Source: Hymenobacter pini (GTDB lineage: Bacteria > Bacteroidota > Bacteroidia > Cytophagales > Hymenobacteraceae). From it: 64,000 nucleotides of DNA. The position numbers and the translations under genes are program-made. Positions 52,571 through 62,305 of this stretch are shown in pieces. Within the stretch, counting starts at the first letter, position 1; each line of letters opens with the position of its first letter. The stretch covers positions 1,037,691 to 1,101,690 of the forward strand of contig NZ_JAIZZH010000001.1 in the NCBI RefSeq assembly GCF_020421205.1, in the 5' to 3' direction. The notes beneath the pieces were generated by a model that saw only the letters and a program-made list of their open reading frames with translations, was not told the DNA's origin and made no database searches.

Positions 52571-52692
52571 AGCAAGCAATAAGGAAAGCGTGCCCGACCC
52601 AACCGGGCACCGTACAAAGGTACAGGCAGTATCCCGGCCGTTGAACGGTAGCGGTGGGTTTTTCTTTAGACTGGTGCCTCCGGGGCAAAACA

Positions 52693-52728
52693 AAAGCGCC
52701 TCCTGCCTGGGTAGGCAAAAGGCGCTTT
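52693..52728 (-). terminator. Terminator of tRNA-Glu copy 1
   Basis: AAAGCGCC (52693-52700) pairs with GGCGCTTT (52721-52728), with an inner TGCCT/AGGCA stem. A T-run follows on the minus strand (CTTTTGTTTTG). Confidence 0.85.
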
Positions 52729-52731
52729 CTG

Positions 52732-52803
52732 TAGTCCGTAGGGGAATCGAACCCCTGTTGGCAGAATGAAAATCTGCAGTCCTAACCCCTAGACGAACGG
52801 ACC
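52732..52803 (-). tRNA. tRNA-Glu (TTC), copy 1
   Basis: 72 nt, CCA not encoded. Acceptor arm GGTCCGT/ACGGACT (G-U at position 1). The anticodon loop TTTTCAT, between stems GCAGA and TCTGC, gives anticodon TTC. The T arm CAGGGGTTCGATTCCCCT is normal. Identical to the copy at 59287-59358. Confidence 0.97.
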
Positions 52804-52841
52804 AGACTCCCAAACCGGCGTTGTTTTCCGTTTTGGTGATG

Positions 52842-52871
52842 CAAAAGTACAGGGTTTCTGGTTCAATGCAA
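52842..52871 (-). promoter_or_regulatory. Promoter of tRNA-Glu copy 1
   Basis: On the minus strand: TTG (52869-52871), 19 nt, then TACTTTTG (52842-52849). This is the Bacteroidota sigma-A layout, 38 nt before the tRNA. Confidence 0.75.
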
Positions 52872-52950
52872 TAACTTACCTTGAAAAAAATGCGCGTAGC
52901 GAGCTAACTGCACCACTATCAGGGAAATTAATTTCAACAATGGCCTACGA

Positions 52951-55125
52951 CTACAGCAAGCTCCGCAACAGTTTGCGCACATCGGCCGTGGATGCCACGT
53001 GGTAGCGGGCCAGGGAGCGGGGCGTGATGCCCACCTTCACAGTGTATGCATCCGGGGGCATAGCCCGGAAAGTGTCCTCATCGGTACGGTCGTCGCCGAT
53101 GGCCAGGGTAAACTGCGGTTCGTAGGCGGCCTGCCAGCGGGCGGCAGCCGTACCCTTGTTGATACCGGAGGTTTTTATTTCAATCACCTTGTTGCCTTCC
53201 ATCACCTGCAAGTCGGTGTTAGAGGTCATAAAGGTGAGGTGGTTGAGCAAGTCACGGGCCCGCACGGCACCCAGCTCCGCATCGGCCCGGCGGTAGTGCC
53301 ACACCAGAGAGTATTCTTTGTCCTCAATGAATGAGCCGGCCGTGCGGGACACGTACAGCTCCAGAATCGAGCGGATTTCGGGCTTCCATTCGTTGCTGAG
53401 CGGCTGAAACAGCTGCCACTCCTGGCCCGCGGCCCGCAGCCATACCCCATGCTCGGCAATAAAATCAATGGGCAAATGCCCCAGCCACGCTTCCAGCGTA
53501 GCCCGGTCGCGGCCACTGATGATGACAACGCGGTTCTGCGGAATATCGGCTAGTGCCCGGAGCAACAGACGCAGCTCCTGGTCAGGCTCGGCTCGCTGCG
53601 GGTTGGCGTTGAAGGGGGCCAGCGTACCGTCGTAATCCAGCAGCAGTAGCCGGGTTTCGGCCGCGTGGTAATCATCAAGCAATTGGGCGGTAACCGGCGG
53701 AGTTAGCAGTTCCGTGGCCAGTGTGAGCTGCTTGATTTTGCTATACTCCAGGCGGTCCATGAACAGCTTGGTCCAGGCAAACACGTTGTATTGCTGCACC
53801 AGAGCCTGCATGGCGTTCATGCGCTGAATTTGTTCCTCCTCCGGCATTACCAGAGCATCGTGCATGGCTTCGGCCAGCTCCGGGAGGTTGGTGGGGTTGA
53901 TAATGAGGGCGTCTGACAACTCACGGGCGGCCCCGGCCCGCTCGCTCAAAATCAACACGCCGCGCTGGTTGTATTTGCTTGCCACAAACTCCTTGGCAAC
54001 CAGGTTCATGCCGTCGCGCATGGGTGTCACCAGCGCCACCTCGGCCAAGCGGTACAAAGAAGCCAGCTCTTCCAGCGGAAACGACCGGTAGAAATAGTGA
54101 ATAGGCGTCCAGCGGATGGTGCGGTACTGGGCATTGATGCGGCCTACCAGTTCGTCAATTTCCTCCTTAAGGGCCGCGTATTGGGCCACTTGGTCGCGGG
54201 AGGGCACTACCACCATAATCAGGCTCACCTGCTCGCGCCACTCGGGGTAGCGCTGCAGCAGTATCTCAAACGCGCGTAGCCGTTGGGCAATACCCTTGGA
54301 GTAATCGAGCCGGTCGATGCTCAGAATCACGCGCACCTGCTGCAGGGCCTCGCGGTAGGTAGCCTCGTGCCGGATGGCGGCCTCCGACGTGGCGGCCTGC
54401 ACGTACCGCCCGTAGTCAATGCCCATCGGAAACGCATCAACCAGCACCGTGCGCGCCCCCACTTCCAGCTGCCCGTTCTGCGACGAGATACCCAGAATCT
54501 GCGACACGGCGCTGAGGAAGTGCCGCATATAGCCAAACGTGTGGAAACCCAGCAAATCGGCCCCCAGCATACCCTGTAGGAGCTCAGTGCGCCAGGGTAG
54601 CACCCGAATCAGCTCATAGGAAGGGAAGGGGATGTGCAGGAAAAAGCCGATGGTGGCTTCCGGCCGCGCCTGTCGCAGCAGCTGGGGCAGCAACAGCAGC
54701 TGGTAATCGTGCACCCAGATGGTGTCCTCGGGGCCAGCCAGGGCCAGCACGGCCCGGCAGAACTTTTCATTGACGGCCACGTACGCCTCCCAGTGTGCCT
54801 GCTCGTAGGTGGCGTACTGGGTGAAGTAGTGAAAAGTAGGCCAGAGGGTGGAGTTGCTGAAACCCTCGTAGAAGTCCCGGATTTCGGCTTGCGTCAGGAA
54901 CACGGGCACCATGCTGTCCTGGCGCAACTGCTCGCGTATGTACTCCTCCTCGGCCGCGTCTTCCACAAACAGCCCCGGCCAGCCCACCCACACGTTGCCT
55001 TCCTGCCGATAGATAGAGCCTAGCCCGGTAGCCAGCCCACCTTCACTGGGCTGAAACGTGAGGCTTTCGTCGGTGCGGAAGATTTTGGTAGGGAGGCGGT
55101 TCGAGACAATAATGGTGCGCGGCAT
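52951..55125 (-). CDS. Bifunctional trehalose-6-phosphate synthase/phosphatase (OtsA-OtsB fusion)
   Basis: A 724-residue fusion. The GT20 synthase domain occupies about 1-480: VSNRLPTKIF, WVGWPGLF, DTIWVHDYQLLLLPQLLR, IGFFLHIPFPSYELIRVLPW, RLDYSKGIAQRLRAFE and LVTPMRDGMNLVAKEFVASK, all normal for OtsA. The HAD-type phosphatase domain begins with LLLLDYDGTLAPFN (near residue 495) and ends with GDDRTDEDTFRAMP. It makes trehalose from UDP-glucose and glucose-6-phosphate in two steps without releasing the phosphate intermediate. Trehalose is an osmotic and desiccation protectant. It lies between tRNA-Glu copy 1 and the DUF4260 gene. Catalytic motifs of both halves are intact. Confidence 0.96.
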   Translation of the reverse strand: MPRTIIVSNRLPTKIFRTDESLTFQPSEGGLATGLGSIYRQEGNVWVGWPGLFVEDAAEEEYIREQLRQDSMVPVFLTQAEIRDFYEGFSNSTLWPTFHYFTQYATYEQAHWEAYVAVNEKFCRAVLALAGPEDTIWVHDYQLLLLPQLLRQARPEATIGFFLHIPFPSYELIRVLPWRTELLQGMLGADLLGFHTFGYMRHFLSAVSQILGISSQNGQLEVGARTVLVDAFPMGIDYGRYVQAATSEAAIRHEATYREALQQVRVILSIDRLDYSKGIAQRLRAFEILLQRYPEWREQVSLIMVVVPSRDQVAQYAALKEEIDELVGRINAQYRTIRWTPIHYFYRSFPLEELASLYRLAEVALVTPMRDGMNLVAKEFVASKYNQRGVLILSERAGAARELSDALIINPTNLPELAEAMHDALVMPEEEQIQRMNAMQALVQQYNVFAWTKLFMDRLEYSKIKQLTLATELLTPPVTAQLLDDYHAAETRLLLLDYDGTLAPFNANPQRAEPDQELRLLLRALADIPQNRVVIISGRDRATLEAWLGHLPIDFIAEHGVWLRAAGQEWQLFQPLSNEWKPEIRSILELYVSRTAGSFIEDKEYSLVWHYRRADAELGAVRARDLLNHLTFMTSNTDLQVMEGNKVIEIKTSGINKGTAAARWQAAYEPQFTLAIGDDRTDEDTFRAMPPDAYTVKVGITPRSLARYHVASTADVRKLLRSLL

Positions 55126-55262
55126 AGGCCAAAAAAGGTTGGTGAACCTACCCGCTTACGGCAGCAGCCGGCCGATGGCCATTATTTTCTTTGCCACTTT
55201 CTGTTACCACGCGCGCCCCGCAAGAGCCCGTAACTGGCTAAGCACAACAGTAAAACGCCTTC

Positions 55263-55640
55263 TTAGAGCCGGGTTGGGGCGGCAGTCTGTGGCCGGCCAA
55301 TGTGGCCCAGGTGGGTGTCCTGAAAACCGGTACGGTACTTGAGCCCATAACCCAAGAGCCGGTCGAAAGCCGAGTGGAAGAGTAGCACTGTGCCGGCTAG
55401 CAGCAGCACTGGCTGGCCCAGCCCCCAACCAAGCCCACCCACCAGCAGCGCCAGGGCTTTGTGGTGAAAAAAGTTGTAACTGGCCGCGCCAGCACTAGGC
55501 CCGACCAAATAGCCCAGCATACTCACATCGGGCACTAGAAACAGCGCCGGCAGCCACCACCAGGCGTAGGGCAGCTGAGCAAACAGCAGCACGGCGGCCA
55601 GCAACTCAGCCAAGGCTTCCAGTTTGAGAACGGTTTTCAT
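55263..55640 (-). CDS. DUF4260 small membrane protein
   Basis: A 125-residue membrane protein from ATG at 55640 (MKTVLKLEALAELLAAVLLF). The family pattern is clear: four helices, WWWLPALFLVPDVSMLGYLV, GAASYNFFHHKALALLVGGL and FHSAFDRLLGYGLKYRTGFQ, then DTHLGHIG. DUF4260 function is unknown. It lies 70 nt downstream of a Crp-like regulator on the same strand and so may be co-transcribed with it. Confidence 0.94.
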   Translation of the reverse strand: MKTVLKLEALAELLAAVLLFAQLPYAWWWLPALFLVPDVSMLGYLVGPSAGAASYNFFHHKALALLVGGLGWGLGQPVLLLAGTVLLFHSAFDRLLGYGLKYRTGFQDTHLGHIGRPQTAAPTRL

Positions 55641-55710
55641 AGGGTTTAGGATGAAGTTCAACGACATCCCAAAGGTCGGGCCCAATGAGCCGGCTGCTCG
55701 TTAACAAAAG

Positions 55711-56304
55711 CTAAGAAATGGTTTTGCTGCCTGCCTGCACGCGTGCTCGGATGCGGCTCAACGACACCGGCGTAATGCCCAGGTAGGATGCAATGTACTG
55801 CTGCGGTATGCGCTCCAGAATCTTGGTTTTGGGGCCGTTGAGCAGGGCCAGGTAACGTTGTTCGGGGCTAAGCAGCAGCAGTTCCGCTAGCCGGGCATCA
55901 GTACCCAGCAGGTGGTATTCGGCCAAAAGCCTTCCAAACCGCTCATACACCGGGTACTCGTCATACAGCTCCCGCAACACCGCGTACGGAAACGCAACCA
56001 AGTGAGTAGGCACCAGCGCCTGAATACCGAACTGGCTGGGCTGGCCCGTAAGGCAACTCTGGTAGCTGCCCATCAGGTGATTTTCAAAGAAGAAGTAGGT
56101 GGTGCGCTCCTCCCCATCGGGGCGGGTGTAGTAGAGGCGGCAGGCTCCGGAAAGCACCAGCGCCAGCTGTGGCGCGGGCACACCCTGCGTTACGAAAAGA
56201 GCGTGGCGGGTGAGTTGCTGCGTTGTCAGAGCAGCGGCCAGCGGAGCCCATTCGGCTTCCGTGAGTGGTACAAACCGGTGGATGTAAGCGCGGAGCGGGT
56301 GCAT
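55711..56304 (-). CDS. Crp/Fnr family transcriptional regulator 2
   Basis: A 197-residue regulator. Cyclic-nucleotide-binding-like domain (FVTQGVPAPQLALVLSGACR, then RTTYFFFENHLMGSYQSCLT), a long dimer helix and a short helix-turn-helix PQQYIASYLGITPVSLSRIR. It lacks the Fnr cysteines. Close in design to the regulator at 2009 but clearly different in sequence. It is likely in one transcript with the DUF4260 gene downstream. Confidence 0.92.
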   Translation of the reverse strand: MHPLRAYIHRFVPLTEAEWAPLAAALTTQQLTRHALFVTQGVPAPQLALVLSGACRLYYTRPDGEERTTYFFFENHLMGSYQSCLTGQPSQFGIQALVPTHLVAFPYAVLRELYDEYPVYERFGRLLAEYHLLGTDARLAELLLLSPEQRYLALLNGPKTKILERIPQQYIASYLGITPVSLSRIRARVQAGSKTIS

Positions 56305-56357
56305 GGGGCCAAGGTACTACATGGCGGCTTGCGGCCGTGGCCGCCGTACCGAGTACC

Positions 56358-59183
56358 CTACTCTACTCGGGTGATACGTAAGTAGTCGAGCATAGCCTGG
56401 TTTACTTCCCCGTTCATGTTCTCGTTGGCGGATTCAAAGCTGAGCGTCAGCGTATGTTGTCCTTTGGCGAGCTGCACCAGCACGGGGTTGGTAAAGCCCC
56501 AGTTCGACCACTCGGCCACGCCGCGTTGGGGCAGCACCACGGTGCCCAGCGGCTGCCGGCTCAGCCGCAGCGTGCGGATGGCGCACTTGTTGTCGGTGTT
56601 GAGGGGGCCGTTGCCGTTGGCGTAGCGGAAATCCAGGGCGTAGAGGCCGGTTTCGGCCACCGTAACCGGAATAGCCAGGCGGGTATTCACCGTTTTGCTG
56701 ATTTCCACGAAGCCCGCGCCGCTGAACCCTTTGTACGGCTTGCCCGATTTGGGGGCACTGCTTTCCAGCTGCACCAGCTGGGCCGGGCGGGCAGCCACCA
56801 CTAGGGGCTCACTGGCAAACGACTCCAGCCCCTGCCCATCCACGGCTACCACCTGGTACTCGGCGTAGGTGGCCGGCATTACGGCCACGCTGGTTTCGGT
56901 GGTGCGGGCGGCAAACCGGCCGTTGCGCAGCACCTGGTAGGCGCTGGCCCCGGCTACCGGAGCCCAGCTGAGGCGGCCAGCGGTGTAGCGCACGGTGGGC
57001 GTTTCGGGGGCAAACCGGTTCGGTACGTGGTTGGGGCCCACGGAGAATAAGGCTTGGTTTTTCAGGGTGATGCGCACGGTGTGGCGGCCGGTGAGCGTCG
57101 TGGGAATTGTGGCGTTGGGTAGGGGTTGGCCGTCGAGGGTGATGGTGCTGATTTCGTTACCGAAGCCCTGCAACTCAATGTCCAGCACCGCACCACGGTA
57201 GCGGAAGCCGGTCAGCTCCCGGCGGCCCTGCAGCGCCTGGGGCACAAACGGCCGCAGCACCAACCCTTCGGGCGCAAAGCGCATCCCGAACAGTACCTTG
57301 TACACTAGTGCCAGGCTGCCCGAGAGGCTCCAGAGCATGTTGCTGCTGTTGATCTGGGTGCCGGCGAAGTCGCCGTTGTCGGCCACGAAATTCTCCTTAT
57401 TGGTCAGAAACAGCGCCGCCGGCCGATACACCGCCGCCATGCTTTCCAGCACCGACGCCTCATTGCCAACCTCGGCCCCCGCCAGCGCCCAGAAGCTCTG
57501 CACGAAGGGCCACACGGCGTTATTGTGATAAGGTGGGATGCCCGGAATCTGGGGGTAGATGCACGGTGTGCCGAAGGCGGTGGTGGGCGTATTCTGCACC
57601 ACAGACTGGGCCCGTGCTTCCTCCGCCACGCCAAAAAGCACGCACAGGGCTTCGCCCAGCGTTTCTGCTTTAGGCGACAAAGTCAGGTAATTACGGCCGT
57701 AACGGTACTGGCCGTAGTAGCCGTGGTCTGTCCATAGAGTATAGTTGATGCCCGATTTAATATGTACGGCAGTTGCACTGTGAAATTGCGCTACCTCCTG
57801 CTGTCCCAGCCGTTCGGCCATTTTAGCCAGCACCACGTTGGCTTGGTAATGCACGGCATTGGTGCCCAGGTTCTCACTCTGGTAAATGTCCACCGGCTGC
57901 ATCCAGCGGGGATACGTCTGCTCCCGCCAGTCCAGAAACGACGATTCGCCGCGCACCAGAAAGGTCAGACTGCCCTGTGGATAAAACGAGGGAATATCCT
58001 CCGGCTTTAGGTAGGAAGGATTTCTCCACAACAGTGTGCTATTCGGGTCATACGCATTCTGCTGGTCGTCTTCTATGGATCTTTTGATAATCGGGTACAC
58101 CTTGCGCAGCCAAGCCTCGTCGCCCGTCACCAGGTAGATTTCCCAGGCGGCCACGGCCCAGATCATCCGGTCGGTGGAGCAGGGGTAGGCCCCGCCGGTA
58201 CCGGTATCCTGAATGATGCGGCCGTTGGCGCTAACCTTGCGCAGCAGGCTGTTCATGGCCACTTTCGGCTGCAAAGTCGCCTGGGCCAGAATGATAGAAT
58301 AGCTGATGTCGCGCGTCCAGACGCCGGCCCACTCCTGGCCGGTGCGGAAGGTGCTGTCGGGCTCCACGGCGCGGCGAGCTTCCTCCAGAGCCAGGTTGTA
58401 GAGGGCGTCAGTCAGCGGGTAATCGGAGCGGTACTGCGGAAAATCGGCCGTGTTCAGGGTTTGCTGCCAGCGGCCGGCCGTAGATTTGGCAGCTTTGGGC
58501 TGGTTTAGCACCAGCGTTACCTCGTAGATGCCGTTGCCGTCGGGGTCTTTGAGTTCCAACTCCTGTTTGCCGGCCAGGTTGGCAAAATCCCAGCTTAGCG
58601 GAGCGGTGTTGCCAGCCACGAATACGCCTTTAAAATCCTGGGCGTAGAGCTTCTCGCCGGCATAGGTGGTAAAGTAGCCCTGCTTCTTGAACGCCGCCAA
58701 CACCGGCCGCATATCCAGCCGGATCGTCAGCGGCGTGTTGGGGGCCAGATAGGTGTTGGCGGACACCTCCGTTTTATCGACAAACTGCTGCCCAAACGTA
58801 AGCACCGGCGTTTCTAGCGCCGTGCTGCCGGCCCGGGGAAGGGCCACGATGCTATGGTCCCGGCCCGGGGCCATTTCGTTGTCGGCTCCGTTGAGGCTGA
58901 ACTTGAACGTAATGCGCGGGTCCTGGTAAGCGTTGGCCGGGCTCTGGTAATTGGACGTCAGCTCCGTGCGCGACACGGCCCGGCCCACGTACGGGCCCTG
59001 CTCCACCCGGTCGGCGTAGAGAGCATAGGCTTCGTTTTTCCAGATCAGGGGGGCTTCGGCCGGGAGCGGCGAAGCGGGCACGGCGGCAGATTTCACGGGG
59101 GCAGCGGGTTTGGGCGTCTGGCAGGCACTCAGCAGGGCCAGAGCCAGCAGGCCGCCCAGCGCGGGGGCAGAATACGACATCAC
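56358..59183 (-). CDS. Lipoprotein six-hairpin glycosidase with C-terminal carbohydrate-binding-like domain
   Basis: A 941-residue surface or periplasmic glycosidase. The lipoprotein signal ends ALLSAC, with Cys21. An N-terminal beta-sandwich (about 50-240) precedes an (alpha/alpha)6 catalytic barrel (about 250-670): RTGQEWAGVWTRDISYSIIL, TGGAYPCSTDRMIWAVAAWE, SSNMLWSLSGSLALVYKVLF and FGMRFAPEGLVLRPFVP. These pieces resemble MGH1/GH63- and amylo-alpha-1,6-glucosidase-like enzymes. A fibronectin-III-like part (RLSWAPVAGASAYQVLRNGR) and a final CBM6/35-like beta domain (about 815-941: TGLYALDFRYANGNGPLNTD) complete it. It may act on oligosaccharides such as alpha-glucans. The gene ends before the Crp-like gene and is divergent to no promoter partner. 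Confidence 0.9.
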   Translation of the reverse strand: MMSYSAPALGGLLALALLSACQTPKPAAPVKSAAVPASPLPAEAPLIWKNEAYALYADRVEQGPYVGRAVSRTELTSNYQSPANAYQDPRITFKFSLNGADNEMAPGRDHSIVALPRAGSTALETPVLTFGQQFVDKTEVSANTYLAPNTPLTIRLDMRPVLAAFKKQGYFTTYAGEKLYAQDFKGVFVAGNTAPLSWDFANLAGKQELELKDPDGNGIYEVTLVLNQPKAAKSTAGRWQQTLNTADFPQYRSDYPLTDALYNLALEEARRAVEPDSTFRTGQEWAGVWTRDISYSIILAQATLQPKVAMNSLLRKVSANGRIIQDTGTGGAYPCSTDRMIWAVAAWEIYLVTGDEAWLRKVYPIIKRSIEDDQQNAYDPNSTLLWRNPSYLKPEDIPSFYPQGSLTFLVRGESSFLDWREQTYPRWMQPVDIYQSENLGTNAVHYQANVVLAKMAERLGQQEVAQFHSATAVHIKSGINYTLWTDHGYYGQYRYGRNYLTLSPKAETLGEALCVLFGVAEEARAQSVVQNTPTTAFGTPCIYPQIPGIPPYHNNAVWPFVQSFWALAGAEVGNEASVLESMAAVYRPAALFLTNKENFVADNGDFAGTQINSSNMLWSLSGSLALVYKVLFGMRFAPEGLVLRPFVPQALQGRRELTGFRYRGAVLDIELQGFGNEISTITLDGQPLPNATIPTTLTGRHTVRITLKNQALFSVGPNHVPNRFAPETPTVRYTAGRLSWAPVAGASAYQVLRNGRFAARTTETSVAVMPATYAEYQVVAVDGQGLESFASEPLVVAARPAQLVQLESSAPKSGKPYKGFSGAGFVEISKTVNTRLAIPVTVAETGLYALDFRYANGNGPLNTDNKCAIRTLRLSRQPLGTVVLPQRGVAEWSNWGFTNPVLVQLAKGQHTLTLSFESANENMNGEVNQAMLDYLRITRVE

Positions 59184-59249
59184 CGCTAGCAGACGCAGAA
59201 GCCCGCCCGGCGGTTGCGCGGAGAAGACACTACCACCGAGCCAAAAACA

Positions 59250-59283
59250 AAAAAGCCTTCCGCTGGGCAGCAGAAGGCTTTTT
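59250..59283 (-). terminator. Terminator of tRNA-Glu copy 2
   Basis: AAAAAGCCTTC pairs with GAAGGCTTTTT, with an inner GCTG/CAGC. TTGTTTTTGG follows on the minus strand. Confidence 0.88.
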
Positions 59284-59286
59284 ATG

Positions 59287-59358
59287 TAGTCCGTAGGGGA
59301 ATCGAACCCCTGTTGGCAGAATGAAAATCTGCAGTCCTAACCCCTAGACGAACGGACC
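59287..59358 (-). tRNA. tRNA-Glu (TTC), copy 2
   Basis: Identical 72-nt sequence to the gene at 52732-52803, with anticodon TTC. The leader is also similar: GTTGTTCCGTTTTGATGATG on the plus strand compares with GTTGTTTTCCGTTTTGGTGATG at copy 1. Confidence 0.97.
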
Positions 59359-59397
59359 AGACTATCAGAAGCGGAGCGTTGTTCCGTTTTGATGATG

Positions 59398-59427
59398 CAA
59401 AGATAGGTGGCTGAACATTCGGCGCAA
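59398..59427 (-). promoter_or_regulatory. Promoter of tRNA-Glu copy 2
   Basis: TTG (59425-59427), 19 nt, TATCTTTG (59398-59405) on the minus strand, the same design and spacing as copy 1. Confidence 0.8.
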
Positions 59428-59571
59428 TACCCGGTTTTGAAAAAACTTTACCGGATGGCGTAAATAAGCTGATTTTCAGGTAAAAATTTTTGCGGCGGGG
59501 CTTTCCTGCGCAGTCAGGTGGGTGGGTTTTCGGGGCATTGACCGCCCATTCGGGCCCGAGTTGTGGTTTGA

Positions 59572-60669
<1,098 letters not shown>

Positions 60670-60694
60670 TCCTCCGGGATTTAGCGTAAGTAAA

Positions 60695-60728
60695 AAACCG
60701 CCTGCCCGGGAAACCGGGCAGGCGGTTT
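60695..60728 (+). terminator. Terminator of gap
   Basis: A perfect 15-bp stem AAACCGCCTGCCCGG / CCGGGCAGGCGGTTT with a GAAA loop, followed by GTATTTTG. Confidence 0.92.
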
Positions 60729-60828
60729 GTATTTTGCAGCCTGACAGAAGCGGCCTTGCTTTCCGGAAGCGCAGGAACACGTTGGCGTGCTTGTCTCCTC
60801 ATTTCACTATCTCACCACTTCATCGGCC

Positions 60829-61698
60829 GTGCGCATCTGCTTTATCCTGAACCCCACTTCCGGTACCAACCGCACCCAGGATGTGCCGGCGCTGCTCACG
60901 CGCTACGCCACGGCCGCCGGGGCCGACTTCGAGATTCAGCTGACCCAGCGGGCCGGGCATGCCACCGAGCTGGCCCGGGAGGCGGCGGCGCGCGGCTGTC
61001 GGGTGGTAGTGGCCGTGGGCGGTGATGGTACCGTGAACGAAGTAGCCCGGGGCCTGCTGGGCACCGGGGCCGCCCTGGGCATTGTGCCCCGGGGCTCGGG
61101 CAACGGGCTGGCCCGCCACCTGCGCCTGCCGCTGGATCTGCCGGGGGCCGTGCGCCGCGCCTGCCAGCCCACGTTTCAACGGATTGATGCGGGCCAGATT
61201 AACGGATACTGGTTTTTCTGCACGGCGGGGCTGGGGTTTGATGCCCACGTGAGCAAGCTGTTTGCCCAGGCCGGTACCCGCGGGCTGAGCACCTACGTAA
61301 AGGTGGCCCTGCGCGAGTACCGCCGCTACCGCCCCACGCCGGTGCAGGTGGAGCTGGAAAACAGGCAGCTGCTGGACACCCACTGCTACGTGCTGGCCTT
61401 CGCCAATGCCGCCCAGTACGGCAACAACGCTTACATAGCGCCCCAGGCCAATATTCAGGATGGCCTGCTGGATGTGTGCCTGATTGATGCGCTGCCCATG
61501 CTGCGGGCCGTGCGGGTAGGAGTGGGGCTGGCGTTGGGCACCCTGGCCACCTCGGGCGGAGCCACTTACCACACTAGCCGCCGCGTGCAGGTGCATGCCG
61601 CCCAGCCCCTGGGTTTTCACGTGGATGGCGACTACGTTGCCGACGCCACCGAATTTGCCGTGGAGCTGCACCCGCTGGCCCTGGAGGTAGCGGTGTAG
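60829..61698 (+). CDS. Diacylglycerol kinase-like lipid kinase (YegS/BmrU family)
   Basis: A 289-residue protein. GTG at 60829 (VRICFILNPTSGTNRTQ) is preferred over a GTG 14 codons earlier, whose residues derive from a repetitive leader. Motifs: NPTSGTNR, VVAVGGDGTVNEVARGLLGT (the nucleotide-binding GGDGT) and GIVPRGSGNGLARHL, then GLGFDAHVSKLF in the second half. Members phosphorylate diacylglycerol or sphingosine-like lipids. Bacteroidota such as Hymenobacter may contain sphingolipids, so either is possible. The preceding CTCATTTCACTATCTCACC resembles the repeats before other genes here. Confidence 0.93.
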   Translation: MRICFILNPTSGTNRTQDVPALLTRYATAAGADFEIQLTQRAGHATELAREAAARGCRVVVAVGGDGTVNEVARGLLGTGAALGIVPRGSGNGLARHLRLPLDLPGAVRRACQPTFQRIDAGQINGYWFFCTAGLGFDAHVSKLFAQAGTRGLSTYVKVALREYRRYRPTPVQVELENRQLLDTHCYVLAFANAAQYGNNAYIAPQANIQDGLLDVCLIDALPMLRAVRVGVGLALGTLATSGGATYHTSRRVQVHAAQPLGFHVDGDYVADATEFAVELHPLALEVAV

Positions 61699-61700
61699 TG

Positions 61701-61780
61701 GTGATTTAGCGACTTCGTGATTTAGTGAGTAGGTAATGCCGTTTCTTTGTTGGGTGAAACAGGCACACTCGCTAAATCAC
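61701..61780. repeat. Inverted repeat of GTGATTTAGCGA/TCGCTAAATCAC
   Basis: Two 12-bp exact arms (61701-61712 and 61769-61780), plus extra GTGATTTAGTGAGT copies between, form an intergenic element between the lipid kinase and SUI1 genes. Similar words occur near 3.4-3.55 kb and 26.29 kb. Confidence 0.65.
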
Positions 61781-61799
61781 TCAGTCAGTACATCACCGC

Positions 61800-62144
61800 A
61801 TGAAAGCCAATAAAAACCGCCGGGAAGGCGTAGTATACTCTACCAACCCTGACTTCGAGTATCAGGACACCCACGAGCCGGCCGCCGTTACGCTGCCCCC
61901 GCAACAACAGAATCTGCGCGTGCAGCTGGATAAAAAGTCGCGGGGCGGTAAGCAGGTCACGCTGATTACCGGCTTTGTGGGTCAGGACGAGGACCTGCAA
62001 ACCCTGAGCAAGCTGCTCAAAACCAAGTGCGCTGTGGGCGGCAACGCCAAGGATGGCGAAATTATCATCCAGGGCGACTTCCGCGACAAAGTGCTGGCCG
62101 TGCTGCTGGAAAAAGGCTACAAAGCCAAGAAAGCCGGCGGCTAG
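61800..62144 (+). CDS. SUI1/eIF1-family translation factor-like protein (YciH-like)
   Basis: A 114-residue protein. The C-terminal SUI1 domain is clear: SRGGKQVTLITGFVGQDEDL, LSKLLKTKCAVGGNAKDGEI and IIQGDFRDKVLAVLLEKGYK. Bacterial homologues (YciH) influence fidelity of start-codon selection. A short polar N-terminus precedes it. It is flanked by the inverted repeat on the left and a long palindrome on the right. Confidence 0.95.
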   Translation: MKANKNRREGVVYSTNPDFEYQDTHEPAAVTLPPQQQNLRVQLDKKSRGGKQVTLITGFVGQDEDLQTLSKLLKTKCAVGGNAKDGEIIIQGDFRDKVLAVLLEKGYKAKKAGG

Positions 62145-62162
62145 TTGAGTACATCCACGAAG

Positions 62163-62245
62163 AACAGTAAAAAGCCTGCCTGTCATCCTGAACAGGTCGC
62201 TTGGTACGCAACGTGCTTAGGATGACAGGCAGGCTTTTTACTGTT
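62163..62245 (+). terminator. Long palindrome/terminator after the SUI1 gene
   Basis: Arms of 27 nt (62163-62189 and 62219-62245) are exact reverse complements around a 29-nt loop. The stem contains GCCTGCCTGTCATCCT. The 3' side ends in GGCTTTTTACTG, so it can work as a terminator. TGTCATCCTGA also resembles the dispersed palindrome ends (CGTCATGCTGA). Confidence 0.8.
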
Positions 62246-62305
62246 AAAATCAATACCGCGGGGGAATTGGGTAACGGCAGCGTAGTGGTTCCGCCAGGAG
62301 AGTAG

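Noticed and set aside
52571..52813. Extension of the large surface protein through the tRNA-Glu gene
   Set aside because: The frame translates the tRNA and its terminator. The signal peptide begins only near 52570.
52732..59358. Integrative element between the two tRNA-Glu genes
   Set aside because: tRNA repeats can be att sites, but the segment has no integrase and holds ordinary metabolic genes with normal composition. Simple duplication is more likely.
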